DNA of 46,905 bases from contig JABHSO010000028.1 of assembly GCA_018669845.1 (NCBI GenBank), positions 1-46,905 of the forward strand. The letters are read 5' to 3'. The notes under the pieces are model-generated. The model worked only from the letters and a program-made list of their open reading frames with translations. It did no database searches and had not been told where the DNA came from. Position numbers and translations under genes: made by a program. Position 1 is the first letter of the stretch. Each line of letters opens with the position of its first letter. Shown one piece after another: positions 17,732 to 26,331 of this stretch. The DNA comes from Gammaproteobacteria bacterium. Its GTDB lineage: Bacteria > Pseudomonadota > Gammaproteobacteria > GCA-001735895.

Positions 17732-18208
17732 ATGAATAAGAAAATATCTGAAGCTATTTTAGATGTTCTGAAATATTCGGTAGCCGCCTATATAATAGTA
17801 AAAATTTTAGCATTCTCATATATATTTGCACATAATATTGTTGAAATTGAGCAGTGGTCTTATCTTCGTATTTGGAGTGCATTCGGTGAAGAAGTAAATG
17901 ATTACCATATTTTCCTAATCTATGGGCCAGTGATTGAGACAATTATTTTTTGTGTGATACTTTCATCGATATTGACTAGATTTTTTTCCAGCAAATGGGT
18001 GTTTATTGTATTAAGTGCTTCGATGTTATCCGCTTTGCATTTATTAAGTGAAGGTACCGGTTATTTCACGTTCATGTATACCTCCTCACTGGGATTTTTA
18101 TTTGCTTTTATATACTGGAAATATAAAGAAAAATATAGCTCAGATATTGCGTTTTTAATTACGACTATAATCCATTCTTTTTATAACCTGTTAGCCTCAA
18201 TAGCTTAA
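17732..18208 (+). CDS. CPBP-family-like integral membrane protein (degenerate motif 1), possible immunity protein
   Basis: 158 aa with about four or five membrane helices. CPBP (Abi) intramembrane proteases carry EExxxR, FxxxH and HxxxN/B motifs. Here YGPVIETIIFCV keeps Glu69, but the second Glu is Thr70 and the Arg is Cys74. LSALH gives His103, and IIHSFYNLLA gives His148 and Asn152. Small CPBP proteins are often encoded next to bacteriocin genes and can confer self-immunity, fitting the GG-peptide gene 109 bp upstream. ATG 17732 is preferred (GAAGAG just upstream) over an in-frame TTG at 17708. The lost motif residues mean proteolytic activity is doubtful. Confidence 0.7.
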   Translation: MNKKISEAILDVLKYSVAAYIIVKILAFSYIFAHNIVEIEQWSYLRIWSAFGEEVNDYHIFLIYGPVIETIIFCVILSSILTRFFSSKWVFIVLSASMLSALHLLSEGTGYFTFMYTSSLGFLFAFIYWKYKEKYSSDIAFLITTIIHSFYNLLASIA

Positions 18209-18217
18209 AAATCTTTT

Positions 18218-18306
18218 GTAGGGTGCGCCATGCGCACCATTTTGAAATTAATTCTATTGGAGTGTTGATGCAGCTGCTTCCAGTTGGTGCGCATTGCGAA
18301 CCCTAC
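18218..18306. repeat. REP/REPIN-like paired-hairpin repeat, copy 4
   Basis: Arms GTAGGGTGCGCCATGCGCACCA (18218-18239) and TTGGTGCGCATTGCGAACCCTAC (about 18284-18306) face each other with a ~45-bp spacer, longer than in the other copies. The right arm has one core change (GCGAACC). It lies 9 bp after the CPBP stop codon. Confidence 0.85.
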
Positions 18307-18374
18307 TTTTTACCCCTTATATCAAATGACCAATTCGCTTAGAATGTCCAATTGAAAATAAGTATGAGATAAAG

Positions 18375-19292
18375 ATGTCATCTGGTTCTAAAAAAGTAAT
18401 TTATGCAGCTCTGGCTGGTAATTCGCTGATTTCTATCACCAAGTTTGTTGCTGCAGGCATGACTGGTAGTTCGGCCATGTTGTCGGAAGGTATTCACTCT
18501 TTGGTTGATACGGGGAATCAATTTTTACTCTTACATGGTTTGAAACAGGCTGCCAAACCTGCTGATGAAAACTTTCCGTTTGGGCATGGCAAAGAAGTTT
18601 ACTTCTGGAGTTTTATTGTTGCTATTTTGATTTTTGCCCTGGGTGGTGGAATATCGATTTATGAAGGTATAAAACATTTATCACACCCTGAGCCGATTAA
18701 TAATCCACTCATTAACTATGTGGTTCTTGGTCTAGCGATGTTGTTTGAAGGGGCGGCCTGGTTTTTTGCATTGAAGGCGTTTAAAGCATCGAAAGGTAAA
18801 TGGGGTTATATCGAAGCGATACAGCGAGCAAAAGATCCTTCCATATTTGTTGTATTATTTGAAGATACCGCTGCTATGTTGGGTCTTGTAGTGGCTTTTG
18901 CCGGTGTGGCATTAAGTCAATATACCGGCATTCTGATTTTTGATTCAATAGCGTCCATTATTATTGGTTTGATTCTTATCGGCACATCTATCTGGCTTGC
19001 TTATGAAACTAAAAGCCTGCTGATTGGCGAAAGTGCCAATAAACCAACCATCAAAGGTATTCGTGAAATTTTGAACGCTAATGATAGTATTGAGCATGTT
19101 AATGAAGTGTTAACCATGCACATGGGGCCTGATTTTATATTGGCCAATATCAGTGTAGATTTTGAAGATAGCCGATCTGCAGGTGATATTGAAGATGTCA
19201 TAGCAAAAATAGATAATCAGATTAAACAGCAGTTTCCAGAAATAAAACGTATTTTTATTGAAGCAGAAAAGTGGGTCAAAGCTTCTGTTTAA
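18375..19292 (+). CDS. Cation diffusion facilitator family transporter
   Basis: 305 aa, six-helix metal/proton antiporter of the CDF family, inner membrane. Helix 2 carries the metal-site pattern H41-x3-D45 in SEGIHSLVDTGNQ, and FPFGHGKEVYFWSF is the conserved loop after it. Helix 5 has LFEDTAAMLGL with E163-D164, but the position normally held by His in the HxxxD pair is Val, as in the SLC30A9-like branch. The C-terminal ~90 residues form the ferredoxin-like cytoplasmic domain (EHVNEVLTMHMGPDFILANISVDF). Zn, Mn, Fe or another metal cannot be decided. Transcribed with or just before the M16 protease gene (67 bp to its ATG). Confidence 0.92.
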   Translation: MSSGSKKVIYAALAGNSLISITKFVAAGMTGSSAMLSEGIHSLVDTGNQFLLLHGLKQAAKPADENFPFGHGKEVYFWSFIVAILIFALGGGISIYEGIKHLSHPEPINNPLINYVVLGLAMLFEGAAWFFALKAFKASKGKWGYIEAIQRAKDPSIFVVLFEDTAAMLGLVVAFAGVALSQYTGILIFDSIASIIIGLILIGTSIWLAYETKSLLIGESANKPTIKGIREILNANDSIEHVNEVLTMHMGPDFILANISVDFEDSRSAGDIEDVIAKIDNQIKQQFPEIKRIFIEAEKWVKASV

Positions 19293-19359
19293 TAGAAAAC
19301 TTGTATAACTTTTGAATTATTATGAGAATAAAAACTCAAAAAAACCATGGATGCTTAAC

Positions 19360-22203
19360 ATGAAAAAGGACTTTCTATATTTTATCATTTTGTTATTGAT
19401 GGGCTGTGCTCAATATACTCCTGTTGTAACAACTCAAAATACCACCAAAGAAGAAATTTTTTCTCTTGATAAAGAAATAATCCATGGGAAATTATCTAAT
19501 GGGTTAGAGTATTTTATCAAGAAAAACCCAAAGCCTGAAAACAGGGTGAATATCAACCTGGCCATCAAGGTAGGGTCATTACAGGATCCTGAAGGTAAGC
19601 AGGGTCTGGCTCATTATGTGGAGCACATGGCTTTTAATGGCACTAAAAACTTTCCAGAAAATAAAGTTATTAAAGATATGGAAGCTTTGGGAATGGCTTT
19701 TGGGCAGCATACAAATGCAGAAACAGCTTTCGATCGAACCCTGTATAAATTGACCGTTCCATCTGATGAACAGGGAAATATTGAAAAGGCATTGTCAATT
19801 ATGATGGACTGGTCTGAGAACATTTCTTTTGATGAGCAGGACGTTATTGATGAACAGGGTGTAGTACTTGAAGAGTGGAGAAAAAGACGCCTGGGGGTGG
19901 CGGCCAGAAGTCAGCAGATCAGACTTGAACATTTGTTAAAAGATTCAAGGTATATAGAGAGAATCCCCATCGGTAGCGAAGAAAGTATTAAAAATATTAC
20001 CCGGAAAGATTTGGTCACGTTTTATAAGAAGTGGTATCAACCTCAAAATATGGCCATTATTGTGGTGGGGGATATTGATCCTCTACAACTTGAAGAACTC
20101 ATTCAGAATAAATTTTCAAGTCTAAAACCTGTTAGGAAAATTACATCAGTGAAGTATGATATTCCCCTGGTTGATAAACAGGATGTATTTAACTTTGATG
20201 ATGCTGAAATATCGACTGGCCTGTCTATTTACTATCATTTTACTGAGCAAAATAGAATCAGGAATAAAGCAGGTTGGAGGTTCAAGCTTAACAGGGAATT
20301 GTTTTGTCTAATGTTTAATCAGCGGGCGGGTGATATTGCTTTAACGAAAAATGCACCGTTTATTGCAGCGGGTGCTATTCAAACAGCACTTCCTGATGGG
20401 CGTGAGGGAGTTGCCTTTTTTGTGAGTACAAAAAACTCTGATTTTGAAACGGCTTATTCAAGAATTCAGCTGATGATAAAACAGATCGATAAATATGGAT
20501 TTAATAATGATGAATTGATAAGGGCTAAGAAAGGTAAGTTTGAAAAATTCAAACATACTTTAAGAAATGAAAAGAATTTGAAATCTACTCTTAATATAAA
20601 AGAAATTAGCCATCATTTTCTGTATAAAACTCCTGCACTAAGTGTTAAAGATGAAGTGGATCTTAGTCAAAAGTTACTGGATAAAATTACCTTAAATGAT
20701 GTTAATGAGTTTGCAAGTTTTGTTATTAACTCTCCTTATAAATTTTTATATAGCCAGTCACCGACTAAAGATAAAAACGAATTACTACTCGCTGAAAACT
20801 ATAATGAATTGAATCAAGATTTACAGAAAAAACAGATAGAGCCCTATGACGGAACATTGAATGAATCTGAATTTTGGTTGACTGAAACAAAACCTGGAAA
20901 AATCATATCTGAAGAATGGATTTCAGAACTTAAGACTTTTCGCTGGGTTCTATCAAATGGTGCTGAAGTATTTTTTAAGCCTACAGATTTTAAAAAAAAT
21001 AAATTCTTTTTTAATATTTTTTCAGAAGGTGGTTTTTCTTCTGTTAGTGATGAATGGTATCGAAATGCACTTGGTTATACGTCAATATTAGCTACATCAG
21101 GTATTGGTGAGCGTGATTTTGTCGATTTGAGAAAGATATTAAGCACAAAGAATATGAGTTTTAATTATGAAATTCGTAGCTTGTTCCATGGTATTTCTGG
21201 TTGGTCGGCAAGTGATAATATTGATACTGTTCTACAATTGGGATATTTATCATTTGTTCAACCCAGAGTTGATGAAGTAGCTATCGATCGATATCGATTT
21301 AGTAAAAAAGACAATTTGGTTAGCAGGAAAAATATTGCCAAATCAAAGTTTAAAGATGAATTTTTAAAGTTTTATTTAAGTGATCATTTTAGAGCTAAAC
21401 CCTGGTCAATTAAACACCTGGATGAGTTAGATAAAAATATTATTCTGGATATACATGAAAAGTTATTTAGTAATGCTAGAAACTTTAAATTTGTATTTGT
21501 AGGTGACATTGATAAAAAATTGTTAATGCAGGATGTTGAAAAATATATTGCTTCTCTACCGAGCAATTCAACTAAACTGACCTGGGTTGATCTTAATAAA
21601 ACTACCTTACCCGGAGAACATGAATTTTCACGATATTATTTAAATGAAGATCGTGCCGATATTGCCGTTGAATATAATAATATTGAAGAGCAGTGGACTG
21701 AAGAAGAACAACAATTTGCCCGCCACCTTGCCAGGATTGTACAGGTTAAGTTAGGCGAAGCTTTAAGAGAGGAACTGTCAGGTACTTACAGTGTGTATTC
21801 AAGTGTATGGGCCAGAAGGGTTCCCTCAATAAAGTATGGCATGCAAGTTAAGTTTAGCTGTGACCCAGATAATGTAGATAGTTTGATTGCTAAAACTGAT
21901 AGTGTTCTGCAGAACATAGCCGATGGACAGTTTAGTGATCAGTTACTTGAAAATGAAAAAGAACGGTGGCTAAAGCAAAGAGAGTCAAATCTACAGGATA
22001 ATAAATGGTGGATGAGTATGCTTACCTATATTTTAAAGAATAATAAATCCATTTCTCGCGTTAAAGAGCAGGATAAATTAGTTAGAAGCATGACAAAAAA
22101 TGATATTAAAAAGTTGGCTAAAAAAATACTGCAGCCTAATAATAAAATGGTCTCAATTTTATTGCCTAAATTACCTCGGCAGGCAAGGGTTTCTAAAGAT
22201 TAA
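19360..22203 (+). CDS. M16-family zinc peptidase, two-domain lipoprotein (PqqL-like)
   Basis: About 947 aa periplasmic zinc protease. With the ATG at 19360 the lipobox LLMGC puts the lipidated Cys at residue 16; the alternative in-frame starts (ATG 19351, TTG 19312) would only lengthen the signal region. The first M16 domain has the inverted zinc motif H85-Y-V-E88-H89 in GLAHYVEHMAFNGT, and the third ligand candidate lies in the DEQGVVLEEW segment. A second, non-catalytic M16 half occupies roughly residues 500-940 (HEFSRYYLNEDRADIAVEY, LREELSGTYSVYSSV). Length and order match E. coli PqqL (~931 aa), which degrades peptides in the periplasm. Codon use is more AT-rich than its neighbours by eye. 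Confidence 0.93.
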   Translation: MKKDFLYFIILLLMGCAQYTPVVTTQNTTKEEIFSLDKEIIHGKLSNGLEYFIKKNPKPENRVNINLAIKVGSLQDPEGKQGLAHYVEHMAFNGTKNFPENKVIKDMEALGMAFGQHTNAETAFDRTLYKLTVPSDEQGNIEKALSIMMDWSENISFDEQDVIDEQGVVLEEWRKRRLGVAARSQQIRLEHLLKDSRYIERIPIGSEESIKNITRKDLVTFYKKWYQPQNMAIIVVGDIDPLQLEELIQNKFSSLKPVRKITSVKYDIPLVDKQDVFNFDDAEISTGLSIYYHFTEQNRIRNKAGWRFKLNRELFCLMFNQRAGDIALTKNAPFIAAGAIQTALPDGREGVAFFVSTKNSDFETAYSRIQLMIKQIDKYGFNNDELIRAKKGKFEKFKHTLRNEKNLKSTLNIKEISHHFLYKTPALSVKDEVDLSQKLLDKITLNDVNEFASFVINSPYKFLYSQSPTKDKNELLLAENYNELNQDLQKKQIEPYDGTLNESEFWLTETKPGKIISEEWISELKTFRWVLSNGAEVFFKPTDFKKNKFFFNIFSEGGFSSVSDEWYRNALGYTSILATSGIGERDFVDLRKILSTKNMSFNYEIRSLFHGISGWSASDNIDTVLQLGYLSFVQPRVDEVAIDRYRFSKKDNLVSRKNIAKSKFKDEFLKFYLSDHFRAKPWSIKHLDELDKNIILDIHEKLFSNARNFKFVFVGDIDKKLLMQDVEKYIASLPSNSTKLTWVDLNKTTLPGEHEFSRYYLNEDRADIAVEYNNIEEQWTEEEQQFARHLARIVQVKLGEALREELSGTYSVYSSVWARRVPSIKYGMQVKFSCDPDNVDSLIAKTDSVLQNIADGQFSDQLLENEKERWLKQRESNLQDNKWWMSMLTYILKNNKSISRVKEQDKLVRSMTKNDIKKLAKKILQPNNKMVSILLPKLPRQARVSKD

Positions 22204-22214
22204 TTCAAGTGACT

Positions 22215-22433
22215 ATTCACCACGAAGTCACGAAGCTCACGAAGAAAAATAAAGATCATTAAAAGTATTCGGGTTAATTGTCTATTTCCATATTGTAGTA
22301 AATGACTGACATGTTTTGGGTGTTTTTCTCTAGGAGACGCAGAGTATTCAAGGATAAAGAAATTATTGTGTCGTGTAATGTAATGCTCAAAAGACTTATC
22401 TACCTCTGTGGGCTTCGTGCCTTCGTGGTGAAT
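22215..22433. repeat. Long-spaced inverted repeat of the CTTCGTG type
   Basis: ATTCACCACGAAGTCACGAAG... (22215-22244) and its near reverse complement ...GCTTCGTGCCTTCGTGGTGAAT (22404-22433) are 30-nt arms with about four mismatches, 159 bp apart. The spacer holds a further GAGACGCAGAG fragment and no gene. The layout resembles the dispersed 'CTCTGTG/CTTCGTGG' repeats common in environmental proteobacterial genomes. It fills the 22204-22453 gap between convergent genes. A related single arm may occur at 30855-30876. Confidence 0.7.
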
Positions 22434-22453
22434 TGATTTTGTGGTTAGTTGAG

Positions 22454-23206
22454 TTAATGATGGAATATAAATGGATTGTGTAATAATTTTTCGATTACTT
22501 TTTCCATTTCAACTTCTGAAATATCATTTTTACTACAGCTTGAAGAGCAGAGATTGGCAGCTGACAGAGGTTCTGATGAATTTAAAATAAACAGGTTTAT
22601 CGGTTTGCTCTGGTTGCCAATAATATCTTTAATGACAAGAGGTGATAGCATGCCTGCTGTTTCTAATACCGGGCAGATGGCAATATTATGAAGTGCTGTT
22701 AAAAGTTTGGGGCCAATAAATTGATCAGGCATTTTTCCTGAGTTCATAGTTAAAAGCTTTTCTGCTGTTTCAGTATAAAAATCAAGAAATGAATTGCCCT
22801 GGCTAAACATCAAAAAAGCATTGTGTACTTTTTTATAAACCTTTAGCTGGTTATCTTTATTGTGTTGAATCCATACTTCTCTTCCAATCGCATAATTAGT
22901 GTCAGGAATTTTAAAGTTATCTGGGTCGAAAATGAGAAAGTCAGCATCACACCAGATAACAGTTTCATAGCCCTGCTTAAGATAATATTGTAAGGCTAGT
23001 AAACGAGCCAGATCAGTTGCAATTACTTTTTGGTGTTGTGTTTTTTGTAGTATTTTAGTGGGTACCCGGTTAAATATTTCATCGCCTAAAAATTTGTATT
23101 CATAGTTATTTTTTAATGCCCAGGTTTTTACTGACTGTAGACAGCGTTTTAACCAGTTGTAAGGAAGAGGGTTTTTGTGGGATTGAATGATGAGAGTTTT
23201 TAGCAT
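22454..23206 (-). CDS. Putative GT-A type glycosyltransferase (GT32-like)
   Basis: 250 aa, no signal peptide or membrane helix. Residues 60-95 read KVIATDLARLLALQYYLKQG ... TVIWCDADFLIFD; D87-A-D89 is a DXD motif that binds the sugar-nucleotide metal. The preceding ATDLARLLAL pattern matches the helix before the DXD in the GT32/glycosyltransferase-sugar family. The acceptor and sugar are unknown. It is read leftwards and ends at a CTTCGTG inverted repeat; a REP-like element separates it from the next upstream gene, so it may be transcribed alone. Confidence 0.65.
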   Translation of the reverse strand: MLKTLIIQSHKNPLPYNWLKRCLQSVKTWALKNNYEYKFLGDEIFNRVPTKILQKTQHQKVIATDLARLLALQYYLKQGYETVIWCDADFLIFDPDNFKIPDTNYAIGREVWIQHNKDNQLKVYKKVHNAFLMFSQGNSFLDFYTETAEKLLTMNSGKMPDQFIGPKLLTALHNIAICPVLETAGMLSPLVIKDIIGNQSKPINLFILNSSEPLSAANLCSSSCSKNDISEVEMEKVIEKLLHNPFIFHH

Positions 23207-23232
23207 TGACCTGTGTCTTAATTAATTAGCAA

Positions 23233-23314
23233 TGGTGCGCACGGCGCACCCTACAATGTACGCTGTGTGAAGCTGGCAAGTACCCAATTGAAGTAGGGTG
23301 TGCCATGCGCACCA
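23233..23314. repeat. REP/REPIN-like paired-hairpin repeat, copy 5, arms in reversed order
   Basis: TGGTGCGCACGGCGCACCCTAC (23233-23254) then GTAGGGTGTGCCATGCGCACCA (23293-23314). The arms point away from each other compared with the other four copies (GTAG ends inside, ACCA ends outside). Each arm still forms its own small hairpin. Confidence 0.85.
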
Positions 23315-23334
23315 AAAATATGCTGCTGAGTGAA

Positions 23335-23886
23335 TTAAAGGTTTTTATCAACAATATGGGTTGGTTGTCCGTCGATGCTAAACTGATTTTTTTCTTTCCA
23401 GTAATCTTTAATACCCTGTTCTCCTTTTTTGATTGAGTGATTGGTCAGCTGTTCTCTTTCTTCAACATAATCATAGAAGGGTACTGACATGCCGCAGGAT
23501 GTTTGCACCAGATCAATGCTTAAATCAAAAATCTGTCTATATCCAGGGATGGGCTCAAATCTGGAAAATAATTTATTCCAGTCATTATCATTTTGATGTA
23601 CGACTCTGGCATTTCCATACAGTCTCAGGATCATCGGGGATCCTTCAAAAGCAGTAAACATAATAGTCATGCGAGGATTCAACTGAACATGAGCAGAGGT
23701 TTCATTACCACTGCCTGTCATGTTTAACCAGATGATCCTGTTTTTATCAATGATCCTGAATGAGTCCATACCTTTTGGCGACAGGTTAACTCTGCCATCA
23801 TTGGCTGCTGTAGCAACAAAAAATATTTTTTGTTCAGATATAAACTGTTGAAGTTTTGCTGATATTTCAGGATGTTGAGTTGCCAT
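23335..23886 (-). CDS. Pyridoxamine 5'-phosphate oxidase-fold family protein
   Basis: 183 aa FMN-binding split-barrel protein. Seen: FISEQKIFFVATAANDGRVNLSPKGMDSFRIID at the start (first strands of the barrel), RIIWLNMTGSGNETSAHVQLNPRMTIMF (strands 3-4 with the typical HVQLNPR), and SPMILRLYGNARVV. This subgroup is usually annotated only as pyridoxamine-phosphate-oxidase family; it is not PdxH, and the substrate is unknown. It is 15 bp downstream of the HAD gene and could be the last gene of that operon. Confidence 0.88.
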   Translation of the reverse strand: MATQHPEISAKLQQFISEQKIFFVATAANDGRVNLSPKGMDSFRIIDKNRIIWLNMTGSGNETSAHVQLNPRMTIMFTAFEGSPMILRLYGNARVVHQNDNDWNKLFSRFEPIPGYRQIFDLSIDLVQTSCGMSVPFYDYVEEREQLTNHSIKKGEQGIKDYWKEKNQFSIDGQPTHIVDKNL

Positions 23887-23900
23887 GTTTATACCTGCTT

Positions 23901-24554
23901 TTATTTGAATTTAAAATGTCTAACTTCGGTTAAACTATTTAAAATTATATGTTTAATCGGATTTAAACTTTTAGATGGTTTTACCAGGTCTGGTATCTGG
24001 ATGACTGTTAGCCCAGCTGCTAGTGCTGATTTAACGCCATTTTCAGAATCCTCTAAAGCCAGGCAATTGCTAGCGTTGACTTGAAGTTTATCTACGGCTT
24101 TAAGGTAAATATCAGGTAAAGGTTTGCTGTTGTTTACCTGTTCACCTCCAATAACCGTGTTGAAATAATTTTTTAACCCAGCATTTTCTAGCTTCTGAAA
24201 AGCGAATTCAGTATGTGTTGATGTGGCGACTGCGACAGGTATTTGAAGTGTATTGATGTGTTTTAACAAATCAGTAACGCCCTCTTTTACCGGTATGGAT
24301 TTAGTCTTAGTTTCGGCATGGTATCTTTCACGACATATACTCCAGAATTCATTGAAATCTACTTCATACCCAAGTCCTCCGGAAAGAATTTTTTTTGTAG
24401 ACTCAGAATTGGTTCCAATGCACTGGATAAATAATTCTGTTTTATCACCTAAATCAAATTGTTGACAGGTCTGCTGAAAAGTCACTAAGCCGATTCTTTC
24501 GCTATCCAGTAGCAGGCCATCCATGTCGAATATTATGGCGTCAAAGTTTTTCAC
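23901..24554 (-). CDS. HAD-superfamily hydrolase (beta-phosphoglucomutase-like subfamily)
   Basis: 217 aa cytosolic phosphatase/mutase. Motif I is FDMDGLLLDSE with nucleophile Asp10 and Asp12; motif II is VAVATSTHTE; motif III/IV is KPLPDIYLKAV ... LALEDSENGVKSALAAG. The alpha-helical cap between motifs I and II marks the subfamily of sugar- and small-molecule phosphatases. The substrate is not readable. The start is GTG, five bases after the SDR stop codon on the same strand, so translational coupling is likely. Confidence 0.9.
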   Translation of the reverse strand: MKNFDAIIFDMDGLLLDSERIGLVTFQQTCQQFDLGDKTELFIQCIGTNSESTKKILSGGLGYEVDFNEFWSICRERYHAETKTKSIPVKEGVTDLLKHINTLQIPVAVATSTHTEFAFQKLENAGLKNYFNTVIGGEQVNNSKPLPDIYLKAVDKLQVNASNCLALEDSENGVKSALAAGLTVIQIPDLVKPSKSLNPIKHIILNSLTEVRHFKFK

Positions 24555-24559
24555 TTTAG

Positions 24560-25273
24560 CTAAGCCTTGAAAGTTATTGATTTATTTCTGGGGGAAATAT
24601 TTATTTCACCTAATACAATGTCGGGATTACTTTGTAAAATATGAAGAACCGTTTCGGCAATATCCTGAGGTGTAATATAGTTGCTTGTATCTCCTCCCGG
24701 TTGAAAATTTTGATTATCAAAAAAAGGTGTTTTGACCATGCCGGGATTGATCAGGCTGACGTTAATACCATCTTTTGAGCAATCTTCTCTTAAGGCTAAA
24801 GCCAGTCCCCTGATTCCAAATTTAGCACTGCTGTAAAGTGTGCCCTTTTTCCCTGCATTGATGGCTGACTCTGAACCTATAAAAATTATTCGCCCGGATT
24901 TATTTTTGCGCATGGCCGGCACAATATGGTGAGAGATAACCAGAGCGCTGCTCAAGTTGCTTTTAATGTACTGATCAATCTGTTTTACCGAGAACTGTTC
25001 GATTGATCCAAATAAACCTGATCCTGCGCTATGAATGAAAAAATCTACATTATGATCTTTGATCAGTTTTTTAATTAACTCAGACGTTTTATTCAAGTCG
25101 GTTAAATCCTGGTTAAAGGATTCAAATAACTCATTTTGTATATCTGCCTTGCTGAAGTCACGTGCTATCCCGATGACCCTGCACTGCTGGACCAGTAATA
25201 CCTGGGTGATGGCAAGTCCGATGCCGGAGCTTGCTCCGGTAATGAGAGCTGTTTTTCCTGAAAGGTTTTTCAT
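24560..25273 (-). CDS. Short-chain dehydrogenase/reductase
   Basis: 237 aa classical SDR. Cofactor motif TGASSGIG at residues 12-19, the HSAGSG form of the NNAG motif, catalytic Ser in FIGSESAIN, and the catalytic YSSAK (Tyr and Lys). After it comes INPGMVKTPFF. The NADP/NAD preference and substrate are unknown. The ATG overlaps the ChaN stop codon (ATGA overlap, 25270-25273), and the HAD gene follows by 5 bp, so the three genes form one operon. Confidence 0.93.
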   Translation of the reverse strand: MKNLSGKTALITGASSGIGLAITQVLLVQQCRVIGIARDFSKADIQNELFESFNQDLTDLNKTSELIKKLIKDHNVDFFIHSAGSGLFGSIEQFSVKQIDQYIKSNLSSALVISHHIVPAMRKNKSGRIIFIGSESAINAGKKGTLYSSAKFGIRGLALALREDCSKDGINVSLINPGMVKTPFFDNQNFQPGGDTSNYITPQDIAETVLHILQSNPDIVLGEINISPRNKSITFKA

Positions 25274-26331
25274 TGGTTATCAGATGAAGCCTGAATTGGA
25301 ATATTGCAGTTTATGCCACTTTCTTTACGTTTTTTTAGTATAGCTTTAGACCATTCCACTTCATTGTCATGTTTTATGAATGCTACCGGTAAATGTCTTA
25401 CCAGTAAAAGAAGGTTGGCACTTTCCAGTTCTTCAGTTTTCCAGCTGTCATCATTTTCAGACAATGTGACTGTTTCAATGACCGCAATTTTTAATGCCGG
25501 GTTTCTAGCTTGAAGACGTTCCACTACACCCAGGAAATTACTGGAGTGAAATACTCCATTTAAATGCAGTACACGTCGTTGCGGATTTCTCTGAAGGTGG
25601 TTGTCAATGGATTCGGCCATGGTGTCATCACGCAGCACCTGAGCAGAATAACTTCGCTCTGACATCTTTTTCATCATGTCGCTCATTTTATTATCAGAAG
25701 TGCTGCCGTGTGATGCATTGTTTGTGATGAATGACATGAATTTCTGACGGTAGCTTCCATCGGATATATCAATATCTACGGCCACATTTTCACGATCTTC
25801 TGGTGTTAACGTCTGTAAATAATCCAGACCCAGTCGACCGACACAGACCACGCTACTCTTAGGAGCATTTGCAGCAACAACAGGAAGTTTATTGTGTTTA
25901 GAGAACTCTACCAGAGGTCGGTAAGACATCTGGTAATTATCCCAGGCTCTTGTCTTGCTGATCATGATTTTTTCACCAATTTCTCCTGCAAGGTAATCAT
26001 CGACCGTAGATTGAGTATCACGTTCAAACTGTTCCAGGCTAAGACTCAGTTCAGGATTTAGGTTATACATGGCTTCGAAAATTTGCATTTGAGCCAGGTG
26101 TACGCCAGGGTGCGAATGCAGTTCCCCAAAGAAAACAACATCGTAATTAGATAGAAAATTTGCTACAGATTTAATACTCTGGTTGGCGTGAGGTTTGTCG
26201 GTGTTTATCCATCGATGCTGATAAAGGTTAGACATTTCCACACCTTGCTTGATGGGAAGAGTGCTACAGGCTGATAATAGAATGAGACTTATCAGTAGAA
26301 AAAGAGAACGGGGTAATCTAGTTTGAATCAT
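25270..26331 (-). CDS. ChaN-family lipoprotein (heme-binding-like)
   Basis: 353 aa lipoprotein; lipobox LLSAC puts the lipidated Cys at residue 22. The body is the ChaN/erythromycin-esterase-like fold: VVFFGELHSHPGVHLAQMQIFEAM with conserved Glu and His, LSLSLEQFERDTQ, and VLHLNGVFHSSNFLGV near the end. ChaN of Campylobacter binds two hemes at the outer membrane; whether this protein does is inference. It is the first gene of a tight ChaN-SDR-HAD unit, with a 4-bp overlap to the SDR gene. Confidence 0.88.
   Translation of the reverse strand: MIQTRLPRSLFLLISLILLSACSTLPIKQGVEMSNLYQHRWINTDKPHANQSIKSVANFLSNYDVVFFGELHSHPGVHLAQMQIFEAMYNLNPELSLSLEQFERDTQSTVDDYLAGEIGEKIMISKTRAWDNYQMSYRPLVEFSKHNKLPVVAANAPKSSVVCVGRLGLDYLQTLTPEDRENVAVDIDISDGSYRQKFMSFITNNASHGSTSDNKMSDMMKKMSERSYSAQVLRDDTMAESIDNHLQRNPQRRVLHLNGVFHSSNFLGVVERLQARNPALKIAVIETVTLSENDDSWKTEELESANLLLLVRHLPVAFIKHDNEVEWSKAILKKRKESGINCNIPIQASSDNQ

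Noticed and set aside
22215-22433. CRISPR-like or IS-end interpretation of the CTTCGTG inverted repeat
   Set aside because: Only two arms, no regular direct repeats and spacers, no transposase and no visible target duplication.
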